Assembly: GCA_036399175.1 (NCBI GenBank)
Contig: DASWNP010000015.1
Span: 67,824 to 131,823, forward strand
Source: DASWNP01 sp036399175
Lineage (GTDB): Bacteria > Acidobacteriota > Blastocatellia > Pyrinomonadales > Pyrinomonadaceae
DNA length: 64,000 nt
Reading direction: 5' to 3'
How positions within the stretch are numbered: position 1 is the stretch's first letter; each line of letters opens with the position of its first letter. Shown here one piece after another: positions 54,707-62,595 of the stretch. The notes below the pieces were generated by a model, which saw nothing but the letters and a program-made list of their open reading frames with translations, was not told where the DNA came from and did no database searches. Position numbers and translations under genes: made by a program.

Positions 54707-54890
54707 CTTCCGCCTCTAATCGGTCAAGCTCCAGAAATAGCTCCTCCGCGCTCAACACAAGGTCTTCGTCAGATAAGCTCGGCATATCAAAATTAATTGT
54801 GCGCTTGAGGATTTCAGACGCGATTTCCTGCTTTTCAGCATCCGGCAGCTTATCGAAGGACTCAATAAAATTTCGCGCTGCTGTGCTCAT
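54693..54890 (-). CDS. probable antitoxin of the MazF-type toxin
   Basis: A 65-residue acidic, helical protein directly upstream of and overlapping the toxin gene, with a strong GGAGG seven bases before its ATG. The sequence (FDKLPDAEKQEIASEILKRT, LVLSAEELFLELDRLEAED) resembles addiction-module antitoxins of the small DUF-type. The N-terminal part lacks a clear MazE SpoVT/AbrB fold. Assignment comes mainly from gene order. Confidence 0.75.
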   Translation of the reverse strand: MSTAARNFIESFDKLPDAEKQEIASEILKRTINFDMPSLSDEDLVLSAEELFLELDRLEAEDARS

Positions 54891-54985
54891 AATTCAACCT
54901 CCAGGGTTTATTGAAAGATAAGTCGAGAGGATTTTCAACCCTGTATGAGACTGCCAGCCGAGATGCTTAACTTTTTTAGCGTCGC

Positions 54986-56149
54986 TCAGTTCGACGTGAG
55001 CGCGTAGAAATTTCCGTTCCAGCTTCCGAAGTAGATGCGGCCTCCGGCGATGAGCGGGGGCGAGGAGATGGTGCGCTCGGTTTTGAACTCCCAGAGAGGT
55101 TGTCCGGTGCGCGCGTCGAGCGCCTGGAGACTTCCGGCACTGCCGAAGTGCAGGACGCCTGCGGCGACGACGGGCGAGGAGGTGACGCCGCCGGGAGACT
55201 GAAATCTCCAGCGCTCCTGTCCGGTGCGCGAGTCGAGCGCGTAGAAGCTTCCGTCGAGGGTGCTGAAATAGACGCTCGTTTCGTCAACGGCCGGAGAGAA
55301 AGAGATGCCATTTGCGGCGCGGGCTATCCAGCGAGTCGCGCCGCTACGAGCGTCGATGCAGTAGAGAGCGCCGTCGAGGCTGCCGAAGTAGAGCGCGCCG
55401 TCGCGGTGTGCGGGCGCGGCGGCGACCGTGCGCTCGGTCTGGTATCTCCAGAGCTTACGTCCGGTCGCACGCTCAATCGCATAGACGCCCCTCGAATTTC
55501 CGAAATAGACCGTCTCGCCCGCGACGAGCGGCGACGAAGGTATGCCGTTCGCAGGGTTGAAGCGCCAGCGCTCTGCGCCCGTCGCCGCGTCGAGCGCGTA
55601 GAGCACGCCGTCTGTGCCCGAGAAATAGACTGTGCCTTCGGTCGCCACCGGCGCGGAGTTGACGGCATACTCGCACTGGAATTTCCACTTCAGCTTTCCG
55701 GTCGCCGCGTCGAGCGCGTAGAGACGGCCATCCTCGCTGCCGAAGTAGACCGCGCCGTCCGAGGCGGCGGGCTGCGACATCACGCGCCCGCCCGTCTTGT
55801 ACGTCCAGCGTTCGGCTCCCGTCTCTGCATCGACGGCGTAGAGCTTGTTGTCGTAGCTTCCGAAGTAGAGCAGGCCACCGGCCAGCGCGGGCGACGAATA
55901 GAGGCTGCCGCCCGTCCTGAACATCCATTTCGAGCCGACCGACAACGCTCGCGCTTCGCTTTCATTCGTGGCCTTCGTGGCCTTCGGCGCGACGGGTGCA
56001 GACGCCTCCGCGCTCGTGTGACTGCTGCCGCCGCTCGGCGGCGCGAGTTGTTCGCGGGGTGAGAGCGACTGCGGGCGCGCGTTGCCTGCGAAGCAGAAGA
56101 GGAGCGCCGCGAGGCCGGAGAGTTTGATAATCAGGCTTGAGGTTTTCAT
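54986..56149 (-). CDS. exported PQQ-type beta-propeller (BamB-like) protein
   Basis: After a signal peptide (IIKLSGLAALLFCFAG) the protein is an eight-bladed PQQ-like propeller. It repeats LYFGSYDNKLYAVDAETGAERW, VYFGSEDGRLYALDAATG and VYFSGTDGVLYALDAATGAERW up to the C-terminus. It has no lipobox Cys, so it is probably soluble and periplasmic rather than a BamB lipoprotein. A GTG at 56161 overlaps the upstream stop (GTGA) and is an alternative start. It is the last gene of the six-gene ECF-sigma operon. Confidence 0.88.
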   Translation of the reverse strand: MKTSSLIIKLSGLAALLFCFAGNARPQSLSPREQLAPPSGGSSHTSAEASAPVAPKATKATNESEARALSVGSKWMFRTGGSLYSSPALAGGLLYFGSYDNKLYAVDAETGAERWTYKTGGRVMSQPAASDGAVYFGSEDGRLYALDAATGKLKWKFQCEYAVNSAPVATEGTVYFSGTDGVLYALDAATGAERWRFNPANGIPSSPLVAGETVYFGNSRGVYAIERATGRKLWRYQTERTVAAAPAHRDGALYFGSLDGALYCIDARSGATRWIARAANGISFSPAVDETSVYFSTLDGSFYALDSRTGQERWRFQSPGGVTSSPVVAAGVLHFGSAGSLQALDARTGQPLWEFKTERTISSPPLIAGGRIYFGSWNGNFYALTSN

Positions 56150-56157
56150 GCTCGTCG

Positions 56158-57573
56158 TCACTTGTTATTCGTCGGATTTATCGTCTGCGCGCGCTGCTCT
56201 TTGGGCGAGTAGTAGCCCCGACGCGAGACTACTTCGAGCTTGCGCTCTTTGCCTTTCGGGTCGCGCGCGTTGCGGACGCGGACTTCGAGGTTGTGCATCT
56301 GTCCGTCGTCCAGCTCGTCTTCGGCGAGGGCGAAGCCGAGGCTGTAGCGGCTCGTCAGGTTGCCGATGATTTTGCTGAGGCCGCTCGCGTAGTCCTGCGG
56401 GCGGTTGACGCGGACGGCCTCGCCGCCGGTCTCTTTGGCGATGTGCTGCGCGCTGCCGTAGATGCTCAGGCCGACCATGTTGCCGAGCGGTTTGAGCACG
56501 GGCTTGAAGAGCTTGAAGCCGAGCTTCATGTCGGCGACGAGCGCGCTGAAGGTGATGTTGGCGCGCGTCAGCTCGACGACGGCCATGTCGCGCTCGGCGT
56601 AGAAGACGGGCGCGATGCCGTCGGAGACCCAGACGATGGCGGCCTGCGAGTTGGGGCGCTCGGCGGTCGTCATCTTGACAATCTCGTAGGTCGCACCGGC
56701 AAGGTCAAACTCGTCGTCAATATCTATCTCGACCGTGCCGCTTTTGGAGACGCGCTTGGTTCTGACCTCACCGTTTTTATAGACCGTGCGAGTCACTTTG
56801 TCGCCGTTTTTGCCGACGACGGTCGTCTGCGATTCGATGCCGCTCTCGTTCACTTTATTCGCGGGCGAGAGCGTGGCCTGCTCCTTGCGGTCGGCTTCGT
56901 CCCGCTTCTTCGCCTCTTCTTCGCTCAGAGACTTCTCCGGCTCTTTCGCCTTCTTCTCGTCCTTCGAGCCGCCGCCGCCGAGCGTGATGGAGATGGAATG
57001 GCCTTGCTGCTCGCGGTTGACGGGCTGCATATCTGTCTCGCCCGCCGAAGAGCCCTGGGCGACGAGCGTGGGGACGACCGAGAGAGCCGAGGCGATTTGC
57101 GCTCGGTTGTGTGTGAAGCGTGCGAGCCATTCGCGCCGCTCATCGCCGTATGCCTGAAGGGTGAGCACGGCCACTTCATCCTGCGCGGGCAGCTTGGCAA
57201 TCTCGGCGGCCATCGCTTCGAGTATCTCTGTGCGACGAAGGTATCGCCCTGCGCCGTTGCGCCGCAGGTCGAGCACGAGCACCAAAGCCAGAGGCTTTCT
57301 GCCCGCGTCGCCTTCGCGCGAAAAGTAAGTGAGCTGGCGCGGGCGTCCGTCGGCCATCACCTCGAAATTCTCGGCCTTCAAATCCGGCACGGGGCCGCGC
57401 GTCCGCTTGTCGCGCACCAGCGCATCGAGAAAGACGACCCTGTGGCGCACCCGCACCGTCTCGGAGTCCGGCTCCTCGGCCTTCCCCGCCTCTCCTTGCG
57501 CCCGCGCAGGAATCGCCGCGCCTGCCAAAGCCAGCGCCAGCGCCAACCAGACGAACCTCTTTCTCAACATCAC
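56158..57573 (-). CDS. exported VWFA-related protein of the Acidobacteria type
   Basis: A signal peptide (FVWLALALALAGAAIPARA) precedes an acidobacterial VWFA-related domain. It has the family lead VFLDALVRDKRTRGPVPDLKAENFEVMADG, then a MIDAS-like first strand LALVLVLDLRRN (usual DxSxS not conserved) and LPAQDEVAVLTL. A highly charged insert (KDEKKAKEPEKSLSEEEAKKRDEAD) divides the domain. The C-terminal part has QAAIVWVSDGIAPVF and YSLGFALAEDE. The family is typical of Acidobacteria and its role is unknown. It precedes the PQQ propeller gene, with start and stop overlapping. Confidence 0.88.
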   Translation of the reverse strand: MMLRKRFVWLALALALAGAAIPARAQGEAGKAEEPDSETVRVRHRVVFLDALVRDKRTRGPVPDLKAENFEVMADGRPRQLTYFSREGDAGRKPLALVLVLDLRRNGAGRYLRRTEILEAMAAEIAKLPAQDEVAVLTLQAYGDERREWLARFTHNRAQIASALSVVPTLVAQGSSAGETDMQPVNREQQGHSISITLGGGGSKDEKKAKEPEKSLSEEEAKKRDEADRKEQATLSPANKVNESGIESQTTVVGKNGDKVTRTVYKNGEVRTKRVSKSGTVEIDIDDEFDLAGATYEIVKMTTAERPNSQAAIVWVSDGIAPVFYAERDMAVVELTRANITFSALVADMKLGFKLFKPVLKPLGNMVGLSIYGSAQHIAKETGGEAVRVNRPQDYASGLSKIIGNLTSRYSLGFALAEDELDDGQMHNLEVRVRNARDPKGKERKLEVVSRRGYYSPKEQRAQTINPTNNK

Positions 57574-57590
57574 AAATGACCCCCACTAAG

Positions 57591-57728
<138 letters not shown>

Positions 57729-57731
57729 GTC

Positions 57732-58286
57732 TTAATCGTTTTCCGTTTCGCTCGCGGCCTCGTCGGTCAGGGTTTTGCCCATCGCGTCGGGGTCTCGCAT
57801 CAGCTCAAGCAGCTTGGCGGGCGCGACCTCGACCTGCACGACCGTCGCGTCGCGCCTTGAGATTTGGACGACGAGGACGCGGAAGAACTTCCCCGCCTCT
57901 TTCGTGTAGATGTAGGTCTGCTCGGCGTCCTTCGGCATGCGAACCTGCACGAGCGGCTCCCATTCCGGCTCAATCGCGCCGCGCATCGCCGAGTGAAATT
58001 CAAGACCGTTCTTCGGCGCGGTGAAGTCCTGGTCTTCAAAGTAAGCGAACTTGACGCTGCCGTATTCGGCGTAGCGCAGCACCCTTCGCGCAACCACCTG
58101 CGTCGCCTTCATCCCTACGCGGGCGGCGAACGGGATGCTCTTATGCTTGACGCGGTAGTGCGACTCGATGAGCTTGACGACATCGCCGAACTCTTTGCCG
58201 CCGGCCGCGACCGGCAAGGTCAAAAGCGTCGGGAGCGCGAGCGCGAGGGCGACGAGCGAGAAGGTTCTGAGGATTATCCGGCGCAT
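57732..58286 (-). CDS. exported protein of unknown function (operon member)
   Basis: After a signal peptide (IILRTFSLVALALALPTLLTL) the mature protein carries EFGDVVKLIESHYRVKHKSIPFAARVGMKATQVVARRVLRYAEYG, FHSAMRGAIEPEWEPLVQVRM and VVQVEVAPAKLLELMRDPD. It may be a distant relative of the DUF4252 protein encoded next to it, but I could not assign it firmly. The start at 58286 is chosen because it opens the signal peptide. The stop is followed by a heptamer palindrome before the VWFA gene. Confidence 0.75.
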   Translation of the reverse strand: MRRIILRTFSLVALALALPTLLTLPVAAGGKEFGDVVKLIESHYRVKHKSIPFAARVGMKATQVVARRVLRYAEYGSVKFAYFEDQDFTAPKNGLEFHSAMRGAIEPEWEPLVQVRMPKDAEQTYIYTKEAGKFFRVLVVQISRRDATVVQVEVAPAKLLELMRDPDAMGKTLTDEAASETEND

Positions 58287-58302
58287 AGGGCTTTCACACC
58301 TC

Positions 58303-58911
58303 TCACTGTTTCTTCTGCGGCTGCGGCGTCTTGCCCGTGCGCTCAAGCTCAAGCTCGGGGACGCCGAACTCGCCTTCGAGCTTGCTCAACTTGTCGAGGT
58401 CGATAGAGCCGACGATGTTGACGACCGTCAACTCCTTCGGTTCCGAAGCGATGATGGCTAAGCCTCCGATGCGCCCGCCCGTCTGGCCGTCCATGATGTA
58501 GACCTCGACGTTCGTGCCTTCGCGGCGGCTTTTCACTTCGACGATTCTCGACCAGGCGGGCGCGCGTAGCTGCGCGCGAATCGAAGCCATGTCGGCGTCC
58601 GTGTACTGCCCTTCGGCGTCGAACTCGAAGCGGCGCACGTAGATTCCCTTGAGCCCGAGAATCAGCTCTTTAATCTTGTCGCCGTCGGTATCTGTCAGAA
58701 CCGGCGGGACGATGCGCAGAAGTCTTTCGGGAAGATTGACGTTGACGGTCTGAGCGGCTTTGGCGGCCAGAGGGTCGAGGTCTTCAATCTGGAGCTTCGC
58801 GCCGGGGTCGGCGACGCTCGTCGTCTGCGCGCTCGCCGCAATGGATGCGACGCACGTCAGCATCAGCGCGACGAAGGCGAGCCTGATGAATGAAAGGACG
58901 AATGATTTCAT
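58303..58911 (-). CDS. exported DUF4252-family protein
   Basis: A signal peptide (FIRLAFVALMLTCVASIAASA) is followed by a DUF4252-type domain: NVNLPERLLRIVPPVL, GLKGIYVRRFEFDAEGQYTD, IRAQLRAPAWSRIVEV and IIASEPKELTVVNIVGSIDLDKLSKLEGEFG. The start ATG at 58911 has GGAG five bases upstream; an ATG at 58926 overlaps the anti-sigma stop. DUF4252 proteins often accompany ECF sigma and anti-sigma genes, as here. Function unknown. Confidence 0.88.
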   Translation of the reverse strand: MKSFVLSFIRLAFVALMLTCVASIAASAQTTSVADPGAKLQIEDLDPLAAKAAQTVNVNLPERLLRIVPPVLTDTDGDKIKELILGLKGIYVRRFEFDAEGQYTDADMASIRAQLRAPAWSRIVEVKSRREGTNVEVYIMDGQTGGRIGGLAIIASEPKELTVVNIVGSIDLDKLSKLEGEFGVPELELERTGKTPQPQKKQ

Positions 58912-58922
58912 AACTACTCCGT

Positions 58923-59657
58923 TCATCTTAATTTCTGCTGCTCGTCGGGAGCAGCCTTCACTTCGTTTGTGCCGCGCGTCTTGCGCTGCACGATGCTGAG
59001 CTTCGAGCTGGTCACTCGTAGAGCCAGCATCAACTGTTCCTTAGCGAACTGTTGCTCGCGCGCATCGACGGCGGCGACCGGATTCAAACTCTCAACCGAA
59101 TCCTTCTGAACTTGCTTTGGGCTCGCGTCCGGCGTCGCTCTTCCTCGCGCTAACTGCCGACTTCCGAGAGCGAGGCTTTCATCAAGCGCCTTCTCTCGAC
59201 GCCCGCGCCGTTTTCCGGCGTGCGCGCTCGTCAAGCTCGGCGTCGAAGCTCTTCTGACGGGCGCGGCTATGGCGACCGCGCCCGCGTCTCTGCTCCGTTG
59301 CGGCGTCGAAGTCTCGCCCGCGACCGAGGCGGAAGCCGCGAGGCGCGTCGCCTGCAAAGCTTCTTGCTGTCGCTCAGGTTTAGTCGCCGCCGATTCAGGA
59401 CTGTTCAAAGCGGCCTCGCCCGTGTTCAGGTCTACGCTACGAAGACCGGCGAGGGCGACGAGCAGGAGCGCGGCTGCCGCCGCAAGGGCAGGCCAGAAAC
59501 GGCGCGTGCGTCGGAGAGGGCGCAGAGGGTTTGCCGTCTGAAATTCCTCGGGCAGCTCAAGCGGTCGGGGTTGGTGACGAAGCGTGCCGAGCAGTTCTTC
59601 AAGCTGCCTGACATCCTCGTCCGCGTCGCCCGACTTGTCCCAGAGATAGTCGTTCAT
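58923..59657 (-). CDS. membrane-bound anti-sigma factor-like protein
   Basis: A 244-residue protein with a short acidic cytoplasmic N-terminus (DVRQLEELLGTLRHQPRPLELPEEF), one transmembrane helix (FWPALAAAAALLLVALAGL, about 54-72) and a long Ser/Ala/Arg-rich outside tail. It has no zinc-binding ZAS motif. The ATG overlaps the sigma gene's stop (ATGA), so the two are translationally coupled and this is the expected anti-sigma partner. Assignment is by context and topology. Confidence 0.8.
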   Translation of the reverse strand: MNDYLWDKSGDADEDVRQLEELLGTLRHQPRPLELPEEFQTANPLRPLRRTRRFWPALAAAAALLLVALAGLRSVDLNTGEAALNSPESAATKPERQQEALQATRLAASASVAGETSTPQRSRDAGAVAIAAPVRRASTPSLTSAHAGKRRGRREKALDESLALGSRQLARGRATPDASPKQVQKDSVESLNPVAAVDAREQQFAKEQLMLALRVTSSKLSIVQRKTRGTNEVKAAPDEQQKLR

Positions 59658-60256
59658 CCTTGCACCCTCCCTACTCCCAATTTCTCCCGCAGCAGCTTCA
59701 TGCCGCGATGCAGATTGACGCGCACCGAATCGGGCTGGAGCCCCGTCTGCTCGGCAATCTCAGGCCCTGTCATGCCTTCGACCAGACGCATCACCAGCGT
59801 CTCACGATAAGCTTCGGGCAGACCTCTTATCACTTCCAGAACTTCCGAAGCCTCCGCCAACGGCGTCGGCGGGCGCGACAACTGCTCCGACAACTCTTCT
59901 GTCTCGCGCGAGCGACGATGAAAGTCCATCGCGCGGTTGCGCGCAATCATGGCGAGCCAGGGGCCGAAGGCCGAAGCCTCGCGCAGAGTCGAGAGCTTGC
60001 GGAAGGCGAGAAGGAAAACGTCCTGCACTAAATCTCTCACCTCCCCGTAGGGGACGCGCGCCAGCAGAACGGCGTGAACCATCGCGGCGTAGAGCGCGTA
60101 AAGCTCGCCGAAGGCTTCGCGGTCGCCGCCCCGCGCAGCCTCTACGAGCAGGGCTGCGGCCGAGGGCTGAGAGGTCTTCGCCGGTTCTTCGACGGCGGCG
60201 GAGCGGTTCTGTCCGACCATGAGCAGTAGATTACTGTTTGTCTCGACCTCAAGCAT
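59654..60256 (-). CDS. ECF-family RNA polymerase sigma factor
   Basis: Sigma-2 region (about 38-110) with GDREAFGELYALY, RDLVQDVFLLAFRKL and FGPWLAMIARNRAMDFHRR. Sigma-4 region (about 135-190) with GLPEAYRETLVMRLVEGMTGPEIAEQTGLQPDSVRVNLHRGMKLLREKL. No ribosome site marks the start; ATG 60220 is an alternative. It should direct the six-gene operon behind it and probably other targets under control of the coupled anti-sigma factor. Confidence 0.93.
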   Translation of the reverse strand: MLEVETNSNLLLMVGQNRSAAVEEPAKTSQPSAAALLVEAARGGDREAFGELYALYAAMVHAVLLARVPYGEVRDLVQDVFLLAFRKLSTLREASAFGPWLAMIARNRAMDFHRRSRETEELSEQLSRPPTPLAEASEVLEVIRGLPEAYRETLVMRLVEGMTGPEIAEQTGLQPDSVRVNLHRGMKLLREKLGVGRVQG

Positions 60257-60486
60257 TCACGAACACGCGCGAGCCTTTCTTTCAACTTACCGAAGCCTTG
60301 AAACGTGCGGCGTCTCTTCCCTGCTTCCGACCGCCTCGATTAAAGCTTCTTGCTCCCCTCTCAGCCACTAAAGACGCCGCCGGGGAGAATTTGTTAACGC
60401 CGATTTTTCCTTTGATGTTCCGGCAGGACGGGGAAAGCTCGAAGGCCGACGACGGCGACCGTCCACGCGCGACGAAGACGGCGCAC

Positions 60487-61656
60487 CTAGACGTTGACAG
60501 AGCTTAGAGCGCGCTCGACGAGAGAGGGCAGAACGCGTCGCGCGTCGAAATACTCGACGGCCAGCTCGCGCGCCGACGCGCAGTGAAATTCGTAACGGCG
60601 GTCAATCTCTTCGATTCCGTTTAGTGCTTCTTCCATCGAATTGAAGGCGACGAGCCCTGCGCCCGTTTTCAGCCACGCGGAGAAGCCTGTCTCCTCTGTC
60701 AGCACGGGTCGGGCGCTGGCGAGATAGGCGGCGCTGCGCTCGCTGAACCAGCCGCTTCGGCTCAGGACGTAGCCCTGCTTGGCGACGCTCCACTCGGCCT
60801 TCGATTCGCGTATGTACTGCTGATAAGTCCAGGGGTCGCGCGTCACTTCGAGAGGGTCGCGCAACAGCCAGCCCTTCGCTTCGAGCGCGCCGCGCGGAGC
60901 AGTGGCGCTGCCGAGCGCCAGCTCGAAGATGCGCCCGGCGCGTTCGGGTAAATCCACATAAGCCGCGAAAGAGTCTGACTTCATCCCGAAGCGGCGTCCG
61001 CCGTATTCGCGCGCGCGGTAGCTGTCCCACTGCATGACGGTCGTCCAAAAGCCCTGCGGGTTCGGGCGTGCAGGCGTCCACGCGTCGAGGACGACGGGCT
61101 GTCGCGTCGGCTGCCAGAGAAAGCCGTCGGCAGGCACGAGGCAGGAGGGCTCTCGGATGTTCTCTGCAAAGGTGAAGAAGGAGTTGTGAGCGGAGGCAAG
61201 GCGGCGTGCGCTCTCATCCGTGAGATGGCGTATCTGCGTGAAGGCGGGGTCGGTATCGACGAAGGCGCGCGCCGGAACTTCGGCGAGCCAGTGACGAAGC
61301 GGGTTGACGCCGGAGAGATTGAGAAGCAAATCTGCCGAAGCGCAGAGGTCTCGAATGCGCGGGGCTGCTGCGCCGAGCCATTGCGAATGATGCGCGTCGT
61401 AGTAAGTCCAGCGCTCCCTCAGGTCGAGCCGCGCGAAAGCGTCGGCGATAAATCGGAGACCGTAAGCGGGGTCTGTGCCAAGCTGGTCGGTTGAAGGGTC
61501 GTAGCAGGCCGGGTAGTCTTCGCTGTCTTCGACGAAGTAGACATCGTGGCCGAGACGCGCGAGCCCTAAGACGTATTGCAGGTGATGCCATGCGAGCCCG
61601 CCGAGCGGCCCGCGCACGATGTAGCCGAGCACGAGGATGCGCAGGCGGCTAGACAT
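60487..61656 (-). CDS. glycosyltransferase-like protein
   Basis: A 389-residue protein with a GT-B-like N-terminal strand RILVLGYIVRGPLGG and helix QYVLGLARLGHDVYFVEDSEDYP. Its C-terminal half has YVLSRSGWFSERSAAYLASARPVLTEETGFS and LVAFNSMEEALNGIEEI, similar to the C-terminal lobes of GT1/GT4-like glycosyltransferases. I do not recognise a specific family. Its start overlaps the end of the sulfotransferase gene (eight bases), so it is part of the same operon and may make the carbohydrate acceptor for sulfation. Confidence 0.7.
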   Translation of the reverse strand: MSSRLRILVLGYIVRGPLGGLAWHHLQYVLGLARLGHDVYFVEDSEDYPACYDPSTDQLGTDPAYGLRFIADAFARLDLRERWTYYDAHHSQWLGAAAPRIRDLCASADLLLNLSGVNPLRHWLAEVPARAFVDTDPAFTQIRHLTDESARRLASAHNSFFTFAENIREPSCLVPADGFLWQPTRQPVVLDAWTPARPNPQGFWTTVMQWDSYRAREYGGRRFGMKSDSFAAYVDLPERAGRIFELALGSATAPRGALEAKGWLLRDPLEVTRDPWTYQQYIRESKAEWSVAKQGYVLSRSGWFSERSAAYLASARPVLTEETGFSAWLKTGAGLVAFNSMEEALNGIEEIDRRYEFHCASARELAVEYFDARRVLPSLVERALSSVNV

Positions 61657-62449
61657 CGAACTCCGGGAATAGCTCGAAGATGAAACGCTCTTTCTCCCTG
61701 ACCCAGCGCTTCAGCTCCGGCGTGTAGTAGCGCTCCCACTTCTGCTGCTCGCCCTGCCGCCCGCGCCCTCTGGGAAGAATCCTGCCGAGGTCGAGGATAA
61801 AGCGGATGTCCTCGTCGTCGTAATTCATCTGCGAGAGAAAATCATATAAACCCTGATTGAGCGCGTCGGTGCGGATGAAGTGAAGACGGAACATATCTTC
61901 GCGGCAGCGCCCTGAAGAGACGTATTCCGCATCGCGCTTCATCCGCGCGAAGGCTTCGGGGGCGCGTCTGAAATAGTATTTGAAGAACTGCTCGGTGTGC
62001 AGCCCCCGGCTCGTCTCCCTGTCGCCGTTCGAGTAGACGGGGAAGGCTTCGTTGACGAGGCGGACGTACTCGTCGAAGCTGATTTCGGGAAAGCGCGGGT
62101 AGGCTTCCTCGAACGAGGGAACGGCGCGGAAGTACCTTTGAAACTCGCGCCGCCGCCACCAGCCGAACTCGTACTGCGAAACGTAAAGGTCGTATGGATT
62201 TCTGACCGACGCGAGCACCGTCTTCTCCCTATGCGCCGCAGGGATGCTTGAGCAGAAGCCGTGCTTGTTGCTGTCGTGAATGAGGAGGCCGTATTTGGCG
62301 TTTGAATGTCGAACCTCTCCGGCGAGGCTGTTGTGCAGGTGTGTGAGGCGCGTCCAACGCAGGCCGTAGAGACGAAAGAGCGCGGTGGTGACGAACGTGC
62401 CGCCGGTCTTGGGCTCGTGAACGTAGACGAACTGGTCTGTGAAAATCAT
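61649..62449 (-). CDS. PAPS-dependent sulfotransferase (sulfotransferase family 2-like)
   Basis: Motifs of the PAPS-binding sulfotransferase fold are seen: the 5'-phosphosulfate loop FVYVHEPKTGGTFVTTAL (about 7-24) and the 3'-phosphate site SVRNPYDLYVSQYEF (about 81-95). It has no signal peptide or membrane helix, so it acts in the cytoplasm. PAPS would come from the ATP sulfurylase/APS kinase upstream. The acceptor is unknown, with a glycan or polyketide-like product as candidates. Confidence 0.85.
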   Translation of the reverse strand: MIFTDQFVYVHEPKTGGTFVTTALFRLYGLRWTRLTHLHNSLAGEVRHSNAKYGLLIHDSNKHGFCSSIPAAHREKTVLASVRNPYDLYVSQYEFGWWRRREFQRYFRAVPSFEEAYPRFPEISFDEYVRLVNEAFPVYSNGDRETSRGLHTEQFFKYYFRRAPEAFARMKRDAEYVSSGRCREDMFRLHFIRTDALNQGLYDFLSQMNYDDEDIRFILDLGRILPRGRGRQGEQQKWERYYTPELKRWVREKERFIFELFPEFDV

Positions 62450-62484
62450 GCTGGCAGAAATTATTTAAGGAAGAAACTCACCGC

Positions 62485-62577
62485 CGCGGGCGCAGAGTTT
62501 TCGCGGAGATAGCGCAGAGAGTTGAATGCTTTTCTCTGCGGTCTCTGTTTCTTCGGCGCGCTCTGCGTTAAATGTCT
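62485..62577. repeat. degenerate intergenic palindrome rich in CGCAGAG
   Basis: CGCAGAG (62491-62497) and GCGCAGAGAG (around 62512) have complements CTCTGCG (62534-62540) and CTCTGCG (62571-62577). It is similar in style to the heptamer palindromes, but the seven-base register is unclear. Confidence 0.45.
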
Positions 62578-62595
62578 TCCTTCCCTTGCATTCAA

